From Burkholderia arboris (lineage in GTDB: Bacteria > Pseudomonadota > Gammaproteobacteria > Burkholderiales > Burkholderiaceae): DNA of 64,000 nucleotides. The notes beneath the pieces are model-generated. The model made no database searches. It was not told where the DNA came from and worked only from the letters and a program-made list of their open reading frames with translations. The DNA lies in contig NZ_CABVPX010000024.1 in NCBI RefSeq assembly GCF_902499125.1, positions 1 to 64,000 on the forward strand, written 5' to 3'. Shown here one piece after another: positions 54,905-63,066 of the stretch. Position numbers and translations under genes: made by a program. Positions within the stretch are counted from its first letter, which is position 1; each line of letters opens with the position of its first letter.

Positions 54905-55423
54905 ATGGAACAGAAATATCTGGCGCTGTTGCATGAAGCGACACGCCGCAATGTCCCGAACCTTGACGGAATTCGCTTGTGCTTCCAGTTGCTTTCTCTG
55001 TCCACGGCCATTGATCGTGACTGCGCGTCGCTGCTCGCGCCTCATGGCCTGTCCGAAGGTCGTTTTGTAATCCTCTTCTTGCTTGATGCGGCAGGCGACG
55101 GGCTGGCGCCCAACGTGCTGGCCGAACAGGCAGGGGTGACGCGTGCGACCGTGACAGGCTTACTTGACGGATTGGAGAAAGATGCGTTGATCGAACGCAC
55201 GGCTGACCTAAAGGATCGCCGCGCGCTTCTGATTCGTTTAACGCGCAAAGGCAAGCAGCTCGCCACGAAAATATTTGATCAGCACAGCCGGTGGATCGGC
55301 AGCTTGTTTGCCAACCTGACATTAAAGGAGCGCGAGCAACTTGCCACGTTGCTTGTGAAAATCTCGGGCAACACCGGCGTCCAAACCAACACCGAGCTAA
55401 CGGGGCGTCGGCAACGCATTTGA
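54905..55423 (+). CDS. MarR-family transcriptional regulator
   Basis: A 172-residue MarR protein. The winged helix reads NVLAEQAGVTRATVTGLLDG then LIERTADLKDRRALLIRLTRKG, with the DRR wing that contacts DNA. The ATG at 54905 gives normal family length, and no clear ribosome site is seen. It is 13 bp before a small gene and probably regulates both. Base composition is lower in GC than the flanking core genes. Confidence 0.9.
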   Translation: MEQKYLALLHEATRRNVPNLDGIRLCFQLLSLSTAIDRDCASLLAPHGLSEGRFVILFLLDAAGDGLAPNVLAEQAGVTRATVTGLLDGLEKDALIERTADLKDRRALLIRLTRKGKQLATKIFDQHSRWIGSLFANLTLKEREQLATLLVKISGNTGVQTNTELTGRRQRI

Positions 55424-55436
55424 TAGGGAGCTCCAC

Positions 55437-55778
55437 ATGTCGCATTACCTGGTGGAACTTTATTCGCCCTCGCCGGCCTGGGAGATTTTGTCAGGCGATC
55501 ACCGTCGTGTATTCCTTGACGGCATTGCCAAAGGCATGACTGCACTCGGTACGCTAGGTATCGAGATGCTGGCGTTGAGCGAAGTCGACCCCGACGTCCC
55601 ACGCTCTACGCATCACCGTTTCGTCGGCATCTGGCGCTTCCCCGATGCGACCGCTCGGGACGCTTTACTCCAGGGCATCCACGATAGCGGTTGGTATCGC
55701 TACTTCCATCACGTCAATGCCGCAACTCAGACAGGCGAACTAGGCGAGCATCTGCATACGTTGGCGAGCTACCGCTAG
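55437..55778 (+). CDS. Small protein cotranscribed with marR (DUF6616-like)
   Basis: A 113-residue soluble protein, MSHYLVELYSPSPAWEIL start and GWYRYFHHVNAATQTG near the end. It looks like a ferredoxin-like alpha+beta barrel fold of the monooxygenase/EthD kind and resembles, from memory, DUF6616. AGGGAG precedes the ATG. It follows marR by 13 bp, so the pair is likely one operon. Function unknown. Confidence 0.75.
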   Translation: MSHYLVELYSPSPAWEILSGDHRRVFLDGIAKGMTALGTLGIEMLALSEVDPDVPRSTHHRFVGIWRFPDATARDALLQGIHDSGWYRYFHHVNAATQTGELGEHLHTLASYR

Positions 55779-56280
55779 AATCTCGTGCTTCGTGTCTGTC
55801 ATGCAGGCCACGTCATGCGCGAATGTCGTCCCGACCGATCAACAGTGTGGCCGGGGGCCAGACCGGTTTCTCGAAAGCTCGAATGGACGATGTGCAGGCG
55901 ACTGTACCCCTGCCCCTCGGACCAGGCGCCGCGCCATGAAGCCCCCTCATTTCGCCACCATTGCACGACTGACCGCCACTGCGCTCCCGGTGGCGACGCC
56001 TGACTTTCACATTTGTAAGCCGCGATCATCCAGTTCGCGGCATGCCCGGCGGCACTGCTATTGTCGAGCCGGACGCTGCTGCACGTCTTGAAGAAGCACT
56101 GGAAGCGTGCCGCTGGCCGGCGCATCAAGGTCATATGGGGGTCTCCGCCCTCCTTCCGACAAGCGTTTCCGTCACAGCCATCAATAAAATTGATCGTCAC
56201 GATGAAAATTATGCGTTTTCCTTGCAGGTCGCCGTGATGCATAGTTGCGTCGTGTTGACGCACCTTTGAGTCTTTCAGCC
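55779..56280. other. Unexplained 500-bp stretch at the edge of the accessory patch
   Basis: No convincing gene. Frames on both strands are open (55799-56263 minus, 56042-56269 plus) but show no family features or ribosome sites. The stretch may be the remains of a mobile element or of a gene lost in the rearrangements seen around 53.4-54.2 kb. No inverted terminal repeats were noticed. Confidence 0.4.
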
Positions 56281-57132
56281 ATGAACATGCGAATCGAGCC
56301 GTCCGTGCTCGCGAACCCCGACCTGCAATTTGCGACGCTTTCGTCAGGCATCAGCCTGCCGTATGTCGAGCGGGGCAGCGGTGCGCCGATGGTGTTCGTG
56401 CACGGCTCGCTGTGCGACTACCGCTACTGGGATCCGCAACTCGCCGCGCTGTCGGCCCACTACCGCTGCATCGCACCGAGCCTCAGCCACTACTGGCCGG
56501 CCGTCGAAGCAGGTATCCAGGACGAATTCAGCTGGCAGAACCACGTCGACGAGCTCGCCGAATTCATCGACGCACTCGATCTCGGCCCCGTGCATCTGGT
56601 CGGCCATTCGCGTGGCGGCAGCGTCGCATTCAACGTCGCACGCCGGCATCCGCACCTCGTCGATACGCTGACGCTCGCCGATCCGGGCGGCCCGCTGCAA
56701 CAGCCGGGCGTGCGCGAAGCCGCGCTGCCGGCCGCCGCGCTCGCGCTGCGCACGAAGGCCGTGAACCTGATCGGGCAAGGCGACGTCGAATCCGGCCTCG
56801 AAATGTTCGTCGATTCCGTGAGCCTGCCGGGCGCATGGAAGAAAAGCACGTCGCGCTTCCGTACGATGGCGATCGACAACGCGAGCACGCTGCCGAAGCA
56901 GCTGCGCGACCCGCTGCCCGCGTATTCGCAGCACACGGCCGGCGATATCGCATGCCGCACGCTGCTGATCGACGGCCAGCGCAGCCCGAAGATGTTCCGC
57001 CACAACGTCGATACGCTGTCGCAGTGGATCGGCAACGCGCAACGGCAAACCGTCGCCGGCGCGTCGCACGGGATGAACGCTGCAAGCCCCGCCGTGTTCA
57101 ATCGCTACGTGCACGCGTTCATCGCCGCGTAA
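56281..57132 (+). CDS. Alpha/beta-hydrolase
   Basis: A 283-residue alpha/beta-hydrolase fold protein. MVFVHGSLCDYRYW is the oxyanion-hole region and VGHSRGGSVAF the nucleophile elbow (Ser). The late His is in AGASHGMNAA. The acid residue is probably in TLLIDGQRSP. The ATG at 56281 opens the recognisable protein. Substrate unknown. Composition returns to that of the core genome here. Confidence 0.88.
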   Translation: MNMRIEPSVLANPDLQFATLSSGISLPYVERGSGAPMVFVHGSLCDYRYWDPQLAALSAHYRCIAPSLSHYWPAVEAGIQDEFSWQNHVDELAEFIDALDLGPVHLVGHSRGGSVAFNVARRHPHLVDTLTLADPGGPLQQPGVREAALPAAALALRTKAVNLIGQGDVESGLEMFVDSVSLPGAWKKSTSRFRTMAIDNASTLPKQLRDPLPAYSQHTAGDIACRTLLIDGQRSPKMFRHNVDTLSQWIGNAQRQTVAGASHGMNAASPAVFNRYVHAFIAA

Positions 57133-57137
57133 GTGTC

Positions 57138-57202
57138 CGGGCGGCTTCCGCGCCGCCCGATCGCCTCGCTGTTCAACGACGATGCGGATACGCTCCGCAT
57201 CG
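57138..57202. terminator. Convergent-gene terminator region
   Basis: Two hairpins: 8-bp arms at 57138-57145 and 57152-57159, and 9-bp arms at 57180-57188 and 57194-57202. They sit between the hydrolase and the convergent plcR-like gene. T-runs are short, so efficiency is uncertain. Confidence 0.5.
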
Positions 57203-57209
57203 CGTCTCG

Positions 57210-57809
57210 TCAACCGCCGTGTGTCACCGGCGCGTCCGTCCCGTAGATCTGCCTGCGCAATTCCGCCAGCCGCGTCTCGAGCGCCACGCGCTGCTGCTCG
57301 CGGTCCGGCACCGTACGCACCACCTCGTCGATGATCTTGCGGCTCTGCGCGACATAGTCGGCATCCTGTCGCTCGCGTGCGGGCGAAGCCGGCCGCTCGC
57401 CCATCGCAAGATCGCGCAGGTGCTCGCGCAACGCATCGCTCGCAGCCTGGCGTGCGGCGGCGTCCGGTTCCGCATCCTGCAACAGCAGGTCCGCCAGGCC
57501 CGACGCCTCGCGCGGATCGAGCTTGCCCGCATCGGCATCCGCACGCAGTTGCGCGAGCAACGAACGCGCGCGCACCTGGCGGTCGGCCGCATTCAGCGCA
57601 TCGCGTTCGTGCGCATAGCCGTCGAGCTGCGCGCGAAAATTGACCGGCGACGCGGCCGCTTGATTCGTCATGGCGGATTCCTGGCTGACAACGGTGGAAG
57701 AAGCGTGCGGCGCGCCGCCCGGGCGGCCGCTCCACAGCACGACGGCCGACGCGACGGCGCCTGCCGCCAGTGCGACCGTGCCCCATACGATGACGGTTCG
57801 GTTCATCAT
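57210..57809 (-). CDS. plcR: PlcR-like phospholipase C accessory protein
   Basis: A 199-residue protein with an N-terminal membrane anchor (about 7-26) and a helical, charged periplasmic part (LLAQLRADADAGKLDPREAS, then a long helix to VALETRLAELRRQI). Its ATG overlaps the phospholipase stop (57806-57809). That arrangement matches the Pseudomonas plcH-plcR pair, in which PlcR helps folding and export of the enzyme. Assignment rests on context and shape. Confidence 0.75.
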   Translation of the reverse strand: MMNRTVIVWGTVALAAGAVASAVVLWSGRPGGAPHASSTVVSQESAMTNQAAASPVNFRAQLDGYAHERDALNAADRQVRARSLLAQLRADADAGKLDPREASGLADLLLQDAEPDAAARQAASDALREHLRDLAMGERPASPARERQDADYVAQSRKIIDEVVRTVPDREQQRVALETRLAELRRQIYGTDAPVTHGG

Positions 57810-59959
57810 GCGGTTCCTGTGACGTGCGCGAAGAGCGGATCGGTCACGCTCGCCGCACCGGTTTCGACATGGCCGGCCAGTGTGCGCAGATAACCGGCAT
57901 CTGCATCGATCGTCACGCTGAAGTCGTACCAGCCGCCGCTTGCCGACAGGTTCAGCACCGTGTCGACGGTGGCGCCCGCCGCGACCGTGCCCGAACGCGG
58001 CGCGGCGCCGTAGCCGTTATCCGCGAGCGTCGCGACCAGCGGCGTGCGGCCCGCGTTGCGCATCCGCACGACGAGATTGCCATCCGGGCGATACGCGACC
58101 GTCACGTCGAGCAGCGGCGCGCTCGTCGTCGCGCCACCCTTGAAGTGGCGGAAAAAGCCGTTCGGCCCATACGCGGCGAGGTCGTAGCGCCCCTGCGTGT
58201 CGCGCACCGGCCACCACTGGTCGCTCAGCACGCGGCCGCTCTGGATCGTGTAGAAGCGCGGGCCGTTCTGCGCGATCGCGTCGTGTACATGGAACACCGC
58301 GGCCGACGTGCCGGCCGCGTTGCCGGGCACGGCCTTGCCGCTGTTCGCGAAGCTCACGTTCAGCACGCCCGCGCGCGTATCGAGCGCGGCTTCGACGAAC
58401 AGCTCGTACGGTACCGCGCGCAGCTTGCGCTGCCCCGGTTCCTGCACCGGCAGCGGTGCGTTCTCAGCCGGGTAGCTCGACGGATAGCTCGGCTTCGCGA
58501 GGTAGTACTGCACCCAGTACGCGTTGTCGAGCTGCGCCTTCGTCGCGGTCAGGTCGAGCGCCGCCGGCGGCACCGTGCGATCCGCATCGCCCGCGAAGTC
58601 GAACGCCGACGTCAGGTCGCCGCACACCGCGCGACGCCACGGCGTGATGTTCGATTCGTAGACGTCCGGATGATCGTCACCGAAACGCTTCTCGATGAAA
58701 CGGATCACCGACGTGTGATCGAACACTTCCGAGCAGGTCCACCCGCCCTTCGACCACGGCGAAATCGCGAGCAGCGGCACGCGCGTGCCGAGCCCGATCG
58801 GCAAGCCCGACTGCTGCTCGATCTCGCCTTCGACGCTGACCGTCGACAGCCCCTTGCCGGCCTTCCACGGCGGCACGGGCGCCGTCACGTGATCGAAGCG
58901 GCCGTCGCCTTCGTCGTAGCAGATCAGGAATACGGTCTTCGCCCATACGTCGGGGTTCGACGTGAGCGCATCGAGAATCCGCGACACGAATTCCTCGCCG
59001 AACGACGGCCCCCACCACGGATGCTCGGACGACGAGAACGGCGGCACGATCCACGACACCTGCGGCAGCCGGTTCGCGAGCACGTCGTCGCGCAGCGACG
59101 AGATGCCGCGCGCGGTCAGCCCGCGCTGGTTCAGCGGCGAGCTCGACGAAGCCGACTTGTACTGCGAAAACCACGCGAGCGCGTTGCAGTCGTAGTTGTT
59201 GGTGTTGTCGATCCAGTAGCGGCTCGACAGGAAATTCCACGCGACGTTGAACGAGCCGACGCCGCCTTCCTGATACACGCGCCAGTCGATGCCGGCCTGC
59301 TGCAGCCGCTCGGGGAAGGTCTTCCACGACACCGTGCCCGAACGGTCGCCCATCCAGTTCGACATCGCGACCTGGCTGCCGTCCGCGTTCGGCGACGCGC
59401 GCCCCGTCATCAGGTAGAGCCGGTTCGGATTGGTCGGCCCCATCATCGACTGGTGGTACGCGTCGCAGATCGTGAACGCGCTCGCGAGCGGGTAGTAGTA
59501 CGGCAGGTCGGCGCGCTTGAAGTAGCCCATCGCATCGGGCCACTGCACGGCCATCCACTGGTCGTTGCGCCCTTCGTTCCACAGCTTGTGGAACGCATCC
59601 CACTCGTGGTTCTCCGGCATCATCCACTGCGCCCACGTCTTCGACGTGTCGAGGTGCCAGGGCACGTAGTCGCGCCCCTTGTAGTTCTGATACCAGACGG
59701 CCTTGCCGTCGGGACGTGCGACCGCGCGCGGATCGTTGAAGCCGCGCACGCCCGGGAACGTGCCGAAGTAATGGTCGAATGCGCGGTTTTCCTGCATCAG
59801 CACGACGATGTGCTCCACGTCCCGGATCGTTCCGGTCACGCGGGCCGGCTCGACGGCAAGCGCGCGGCGAATGCTTTCGGGCAACGCCGCCGCGAGCGCG
59901 GCAGCGCCGGCCGCTTGCGCCGAGCGGGTCAGGAACGTACGGCGATCGATACGCGACAT
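57806..59959 (-). CDS. plcN: Phosphocholine-specific phospholipase C
   Basis: A 717-residue secreted phospholipase C. A twin-arginine signal (RIDRRTFLTRSAQAAGAAAL) sends it folded to the periplasm. The phosphoesterase core begins VEHIVVLMQENRAFDHYFG and includes the metal-site segments QSMMGPTNPNRLYLMTGR, FLICYDEGDGRFDHV and FDHTSVIRFIEKRFG. C-terminal beta domains (about 500-700) follow. The ATG at 59959 has GAGGAGGGA upstream. It hydrolyses phosphatidylcholine or sphingomyelin. Haemolytic (PlcH) or not (PlcN) cannot be told. Confidence 0.95.
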   Translation of the reverse strand: MSRIDRRTFLTRSAQAAGAAALAAALPESIRRALAVEPARVTGTIRDVEHIVVLMQENRAFDHYFGTFPGVRGFNDPRAVARPDGKAVWYQNYKGRDYVPWHLDTSKTWAQWMMPENHEWDAFHKLWNEGRNDQWMAVQWPDAMGYFKRADLPYYYPLASAFTICDAYHQSMMGPTNPNRLYLMTGRASPNADGSQVAMSNWMGDRSGTVSWKTFPERLQQAGIDWRVYQEGGVGSFNVAWNFLSSRYWIDNTNNYDCNALAWFSQYKSASSSSPLNQRGLTARGISSLRDDVLANRLPQVSWIVPPFSSSEHPWWGPSFGEEFVSRILDALTSNPDVWAKTVFLICYDEGDGRFDHVTAPVPPWKAGKGLSTVSVEGEIEQQSGLPIGLGTRVPLLAISPWSKGGWTCSEVFDHTSVIRFIEKRFGDDHPDVYESNITPWRRAVCGDLTSAFDFAGDADRTVPPAALDLTATKAQLDNAYWVQYYLAKPSYPSSYPAENAPLPVQEPGQRKLRAVPYELFVEAALDTRAGVLNVSFANSGKAVPGNAAGTSAAVFHVHDAIAQNGPRFYTIQSGRVLSDQWWPVRDTQGRYDLAAYGPNGFFRHFKGGATTSAPLLDVTVAYRPDGNLVVRMRNAGRTPLVATLADNGYGAAPRSGTVAAGATVDTVLNLSASGGWYDFSVTIDADAGYLRTLAGHVETGAASVTDPLFAHVTGTA

Positions 59960-60254
59960 CGGCAATCCCTCCTCGTTTTTCTGGCCGGACGGGGATGGTC
60001 ATGCAGGCGGCATGCGCCGCGTGCGGGCGATGCGCGGCCTCGGAGCCGCAATACGGTTCCGAACCAGGCGCGCGGCGCGTCGACGGCCCCCTCCTGCCCG
60101 CCGCGCGTGTCATCGATCTGTCGGATTCTAGAAAGGGAAATCGGACAGTTTTGTTAAGATGCGACAAAAAACCAGACGATTACGACATTAGAAGTCCTCT
60201 ACAATTTCTTTCGTCATGCGCCCGGTATCGATGGCATGCGACGCATCAACGAAA

Positions 60255-60282
60255 AACGGCGGACGCATAGACGTCCGCCGTT
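60255..60282 (-). terminator. Terminator of the PACE-family gene
   Basis: An 11-bp perfect stem (60255-60265 with 60272-60282) is followed on the minus strand by TTTTCGTTG, about 30 bases after the gene. Confidence 0.85.
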
Positions 60283-60310
60283 CGTTGTCACACCCTCCCG
60301 CCAGCGCGGC

Positions 60311-60760
60311 TTACCACACGGCCGGCTCGGGCTGCGCGTTGCGCGTGACCGAATCCGGCAACCCGAACACGCTGTCGAACGCCCAGTTGTACGTGAACGT
60401 GAAGATCGGGAAGAACACGATCAGCACCGCGTCGTACAGGAACGCCTGACGCAACGACACGTCGAGCCACCACGCAATCAGCGGAATCAGGAACGTCACG
60501 AGCGCGACCTGGAATCCGATCGCATGCATCACGCGGCGCCCGACCGAGCGCGTGGTCGCCGCGCTGCGTCGCTCCCATGCCTCGAACGCGAGGTTGTACA
60601 GAAAATTGACGACGACGCCCGTCGTCGAGATCATCACGCCCAGCAGGCCGCTCGTCGCGGCGCTCGCGCCGCTCAGCATGCCGAGCACCGACGACGCGAC
60701 CAGGATGCCGAGCAACTCGAACATCACGACATACACTATGCGTCTCTTCCACCCTTGCAT
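60311..60760 (-). CDS. PACE-family efflux transporter
   Basis: A 149-residue protein with four membrane spans in two repeated pairs, typical of proteobacterial antimicrobial compound efflux (PACE) proteins: ending FTFTYNWAFDSVFGLP with the family NW-FD pattern. AAGGTGG lies 6 nt before the ATG at 60760; the ATG at 60766 overlaps that site and is unlikely. Relatives export biocides such as chlorhexidine, or polyamines. A LysR gene is divergent, as for AceI/AceR. Confidence 0.88.
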   Translation of the reverse strand: MQGWKRRIVYVVMFELLGILVASSVLGMLSGASAATSGLLGVMISTTGVVVNFLYNLAFEAWERRSAATTRSVGRRVMHAIGFQVALVTFLIPLIAWWLDVSLRQAFLYDAVLIVFFPIFTFTYNWAFDSVFGLPDSVTRNAQPEPAVW

Positions 60761-60858
60761 GACCATCCACCTTCATCTCGAACAAGGTGGCGAGACTATC
60801 AGCGGGCCTCTGTCCGCAAAAGTCAGGTCCTTTCAATTTTTCTGACAGGAGGCCCCGC

Positions 60859-61749
60859 ATGCTGACCAGCGACCACATCGACATGCTGCTGACCGTCATC
60901 GAAAAGGGCTCGTTCTCGGCCGCGGCGCGCGCGCTCGGCCGCACGCCGTCGGCCATCAGCATGGCGATCGCGAACCTCGAGGCCGAACTCGACCTCGTGC
61001 TGTTCGACCGCGGCACGCGCGAACCGACGCCGACCGCGGCGATGGCCGCGCTGCTGCCCGACGCGCGCTCGATCGCCGAACGGCTGCACGCGCTGCGTGC
61101 GCATGCGCAGCACCTGTCGGAAGGCGTCGAGGACACGCTGCGGCTCGGGCTTGCCGCTGAACTCGACGGTGCGCCGGTCGCGCGTGCGCTGACAGCCGTG
61201 GCCGCGAAATATCCGGCACTCGCGATCAGCATCGTCACGGCGCCGCAGGACGTGATCGTCGACGCGCTGCATCGATCGGCCATCGATCTCTGTGTCGCGT
61301 ACGGCGGGCTCGATCTGCATCCGCAGGAACAGATTCATGCGCTGTGGACCGAAACGCTCGTCGCGGTTGCCGCACCGAGCCATCCGGCGATCGCCGAATG
61401 CGCACAGCCCGAGGCGATCGAGCGCCTGTCGGGCTTCCGGCAGATCGTGATCGCCGATCCCGAACGGCCGCTGACCGACGTGCGGCCGCTGATCGGTAAC
61501 CGCACGTGGAAGGTGACCGACATGGCGACCGCGATCGCGCTCGTGAAAGCCGGGCATGGCTGGGCAAATTTGCCGGAATCGATGATCGGCCGCTACGTCG
61601 CCGCTGGCGAACTTGCGCCGCTCGTGTTCGCGAATATCCGCAACGGGCTGCCGCTGCCCGTGTATCTGCGCCGCCCGAAGCACACGGGGCTCGGCAAGGC
61701 CGCGAGCGAGCTGGCGCGCGCGCTGCGGGCTGCAGGCAACGACAAGTAA
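60859..61749 (+). CDS. LysR-family regulator of the PACE exporter
   Basis: A 296-residue LysR regulator. The N-terminal winged helix (HIDMLLTVIEKGSFSAAARA, AISMAIANLEAEL) is followed by a periplasmic-binding-like sensor domain. AGGAGG precedes the ATG at 60859. It is divergent from the exporter gene with about 100 bp between, the usual LysR control layout. The inducer is unknown. Confidence 0.92.
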   Translation: MLTSDHIDMLLTVIEKGSFSAAARALGRTPSAISMAIANLEAELDLVLFDRGTREPTPTAAMAALLPDARSIAERLHALRAHAQHLSEGVEDTLRLGLAAELDGAPVARALTAVAAKYPALAISIVTAPQDVIVDALHRSAIDLCVAYGGLDLHPQEQIHALWTETLVAVAAPSHPAIAECAQPEAIERLSGFRQIVIADPERPLTDVRPLIGNRTWKVTDMATAIALVKAGHGWANLPESMIGRYVAAGELAPLVFANIRNGLPLPVYLRRPKHTGLGKAASELARALRAAGNDK

Positions 61750-61750
61750 C

Positions 61751-61778
61751 CGGAGTGGCGGCAATCGCCGCCACTCCG
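61751..61778. terminator. Bidirectional terminator
   Basis: A perfect 12-bp stem (61751-61762 with 61767-61778) with a 4-nt loop lies directly after the LysR stop, between convergent genes. The T-run is weak. Confidence 0.65.
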
Positions 61779-61814
61779 TCGGTCAACGCCCGACGGCTTG
61801 ACCGTTAGTTGCGG

Positions 61815-62246
61815 TTAATGCGAGGCAGCCGCCGCACCCTGAATCGAATCGACCAGCGCAGCGTTGTCATATCGCCGTCCGGCAATGCCCCATCCGCCGT
61901 CGACCGCATGCACGACATTCACCCACACTTGCGCCGGCGTCAGCCGCCCGCCCGCGCGATGCAGCACGATCTCGGTCGCCCGTTCGACGAATTGCCGCTG
62001 CTTGTCGGGCGCCGCAAGCGCCACCGCAGGCAGCTTCAGCTCGACGAACGCGGCAGGCTCCGCGCGCCCATGCACGAAGGTCCGGTTACGCGGCAGCACG
62101 TTGAGCGTGCCCACCACGTTCGGCGCCAGGAAGCCGTTCCCGGCCAATCCCTCGACGTCCAGCAGCGCATCGGTCAACTCGGCAAACACCGGCCCCTCGT
62201 CGTCCGGCGTGAAAACCCCTTCGGATACTGTCAGCGTAATCGGCAT
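61815..62246 (-). CDS. Tautomerase-superfamily-like protein
   Basis: A 143-residue protein that starts MPITLTVSEG, leaving an N-terminal Pro after Met removal as in tautomerases. It has DKQRQFVERATEIVL, a helix typical of the fold, and a C-terminal VWVNVVHAVDGGWGIAGR strand pair. TGGAG precedes the ATG at 62246. It is divergent from a TetR gene that probably controls it. Substrate unknown. Confidence 0.78.
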   Translation of the reverse strand: MPITLTVSEGVFTPDDEGPVFAELTDALLDVEGLAGNGFLAPNVVGTLNVLPRNRTFVHGRAEPAAFVELKLPAVALAAPDKQRQFVERATEIVLHRAGGRLTPAQVWVNVVHAVDGGWGIAGRRYDNAALVDSIQGAAAASH

Positions 62247-62345
62247 CGCACTTTCTCCAGGTCAGGTCATCGGAATCGTGACGTGATATAAATATCAGTC
62301 ACTCTCTATACATTAGACACCGATCGCTCTCTATGCAAGCAATAA

Positions 62346-62359
62346 AGAGCGATCGCTCT
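62346..62359. promoter_or_regulatory. Palindromic TetR operator
   Basis: AGAGCGATCGCTCT is a perfect 14-bp palindrome 15 bp before the TetR ATG. A partial second copy (CGATCGCTCTCT, 62321-62332) lies just upstream. Both lie between the divergent TetR and tautomerase-like genes, so autoregulation and control of the neighbour are likely. Confidence 0.7.
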
Positions 62360-62373
62360 GAAGCGAGCCTGTC

Positions 62374-62970
62374 ATGCGTTATTCCGTCGAGCACAAGCAC
62401 GAAACCCGCACGCGCATCCTCGAAGCCGCGAGCCGCCTGTTCCGCCAGGAGGGCTATGGCGGCTCCGGCATCGGTCCGCTGACGAAGGCGGCCGGCGTCA
62501 CCAACGGCGCGTTCTACGGACATTTCAAATCGAAAGGCGAGGCGTTCCGCAACGTCGTGCTCGACGGCCTCGACCAGCTCCGGCAAGGCGTCGCGACGTT
62601 CAAGGCCGAGCATGGCGCGCGCTGGCGGCGCCCGTTCGTGTCGTTCTACCTCGGGCCCCGGCGCACCTGCGCACTCGGCGAAAGCTGTGCGCTGCCGAGC
62701 CTGTCGCCCGAAGTGATGCGCGCCGACGACGACACGCGCGACGCATACGCAAAGGCGTTGCGGCAGATCGTCGACGAAGTGTCGTCCGGGCTCGGCGACA
62801 CGCCCGACGACGACCGCGCGATCGCGTTCCTCGCGCTGCTGTCGGGCGGCGTCACGCTCGCACGCGCGGTGCGCGATCCCGAACTGGCGCAGCGCATCGC
62901 CGATGCGGTCGGCCGGTATGCGGTGGTCATCGCCGAGCGTACGGACGTACGGCCCGAGCAGCAGCCATAG
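62374..62970 (+). CDS. TetR-family transcriptional regulator
   Basis: A 198-residue TetR protein. The helix-turn-helix is RILEAASRLFRQEGYGG then GVTNGAFYGHFKSKGEAF, very like regulators of efflux and aldehyde/quinone stress genes. The C-terminal ligand domain includes GESCALPSLSPEV, with a Cys at a place where several relatives sense electrophiles. It likely represses itself and the tautomerase-like gene. Confidence 0.92.
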   Translation: MRYSVEHKHETRTRILEAASRLFRQEGYGGSGIGPLTKAAGVTNGAFYGHFKSKGEAFRNVVLDGLDQLRQGVATFKAEHGARWRRPFVSFYLGPRRTCALGESCALPSLSPEVMRADDDTRDAYAKALRQIVDEVSSGLGDTPDDDRAIAFLALLSGGVTLARAVRDPELAQRIADAVGRYAVVIAERTDVRPEQQP

Positions 62971-62980
62971 CAAGCGGCCC

Positions 62981-63018
62981 ATAAAAAACCCCGATCCGCG
63001 TTGCCACGGACCGGGGTT
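62981..63018 (-). terminator. Terminator of the outer-membrane factor gene
   Basis: A 12-bp stem with one mismatch (62987-62998 with 63007-63018) is followed on the minus strand by TTTTTTAT. It lies about 50 bases after the outer-membrane factor stop and faces the TetR gene. Confidence 0.85.
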
Positions 63019-63066
63019 CTGCTTCGTTCGGCCACCTGCGTGAACGGCCCTTGGCGGGCCGCTGTT

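Noticed and set aside
55799..56263. 154-residue minus-strand frame as a gene
   Set aside because: No ribosome site, no recognisable motif and overlap with other open frames on the opposite strand.
57824..60157. 777-residue plus-strand frame
   Set aside because: It is antisense to the phospholipase C gene and has the Arg/His/Val composition typical of such shadows in high-GC DNA.
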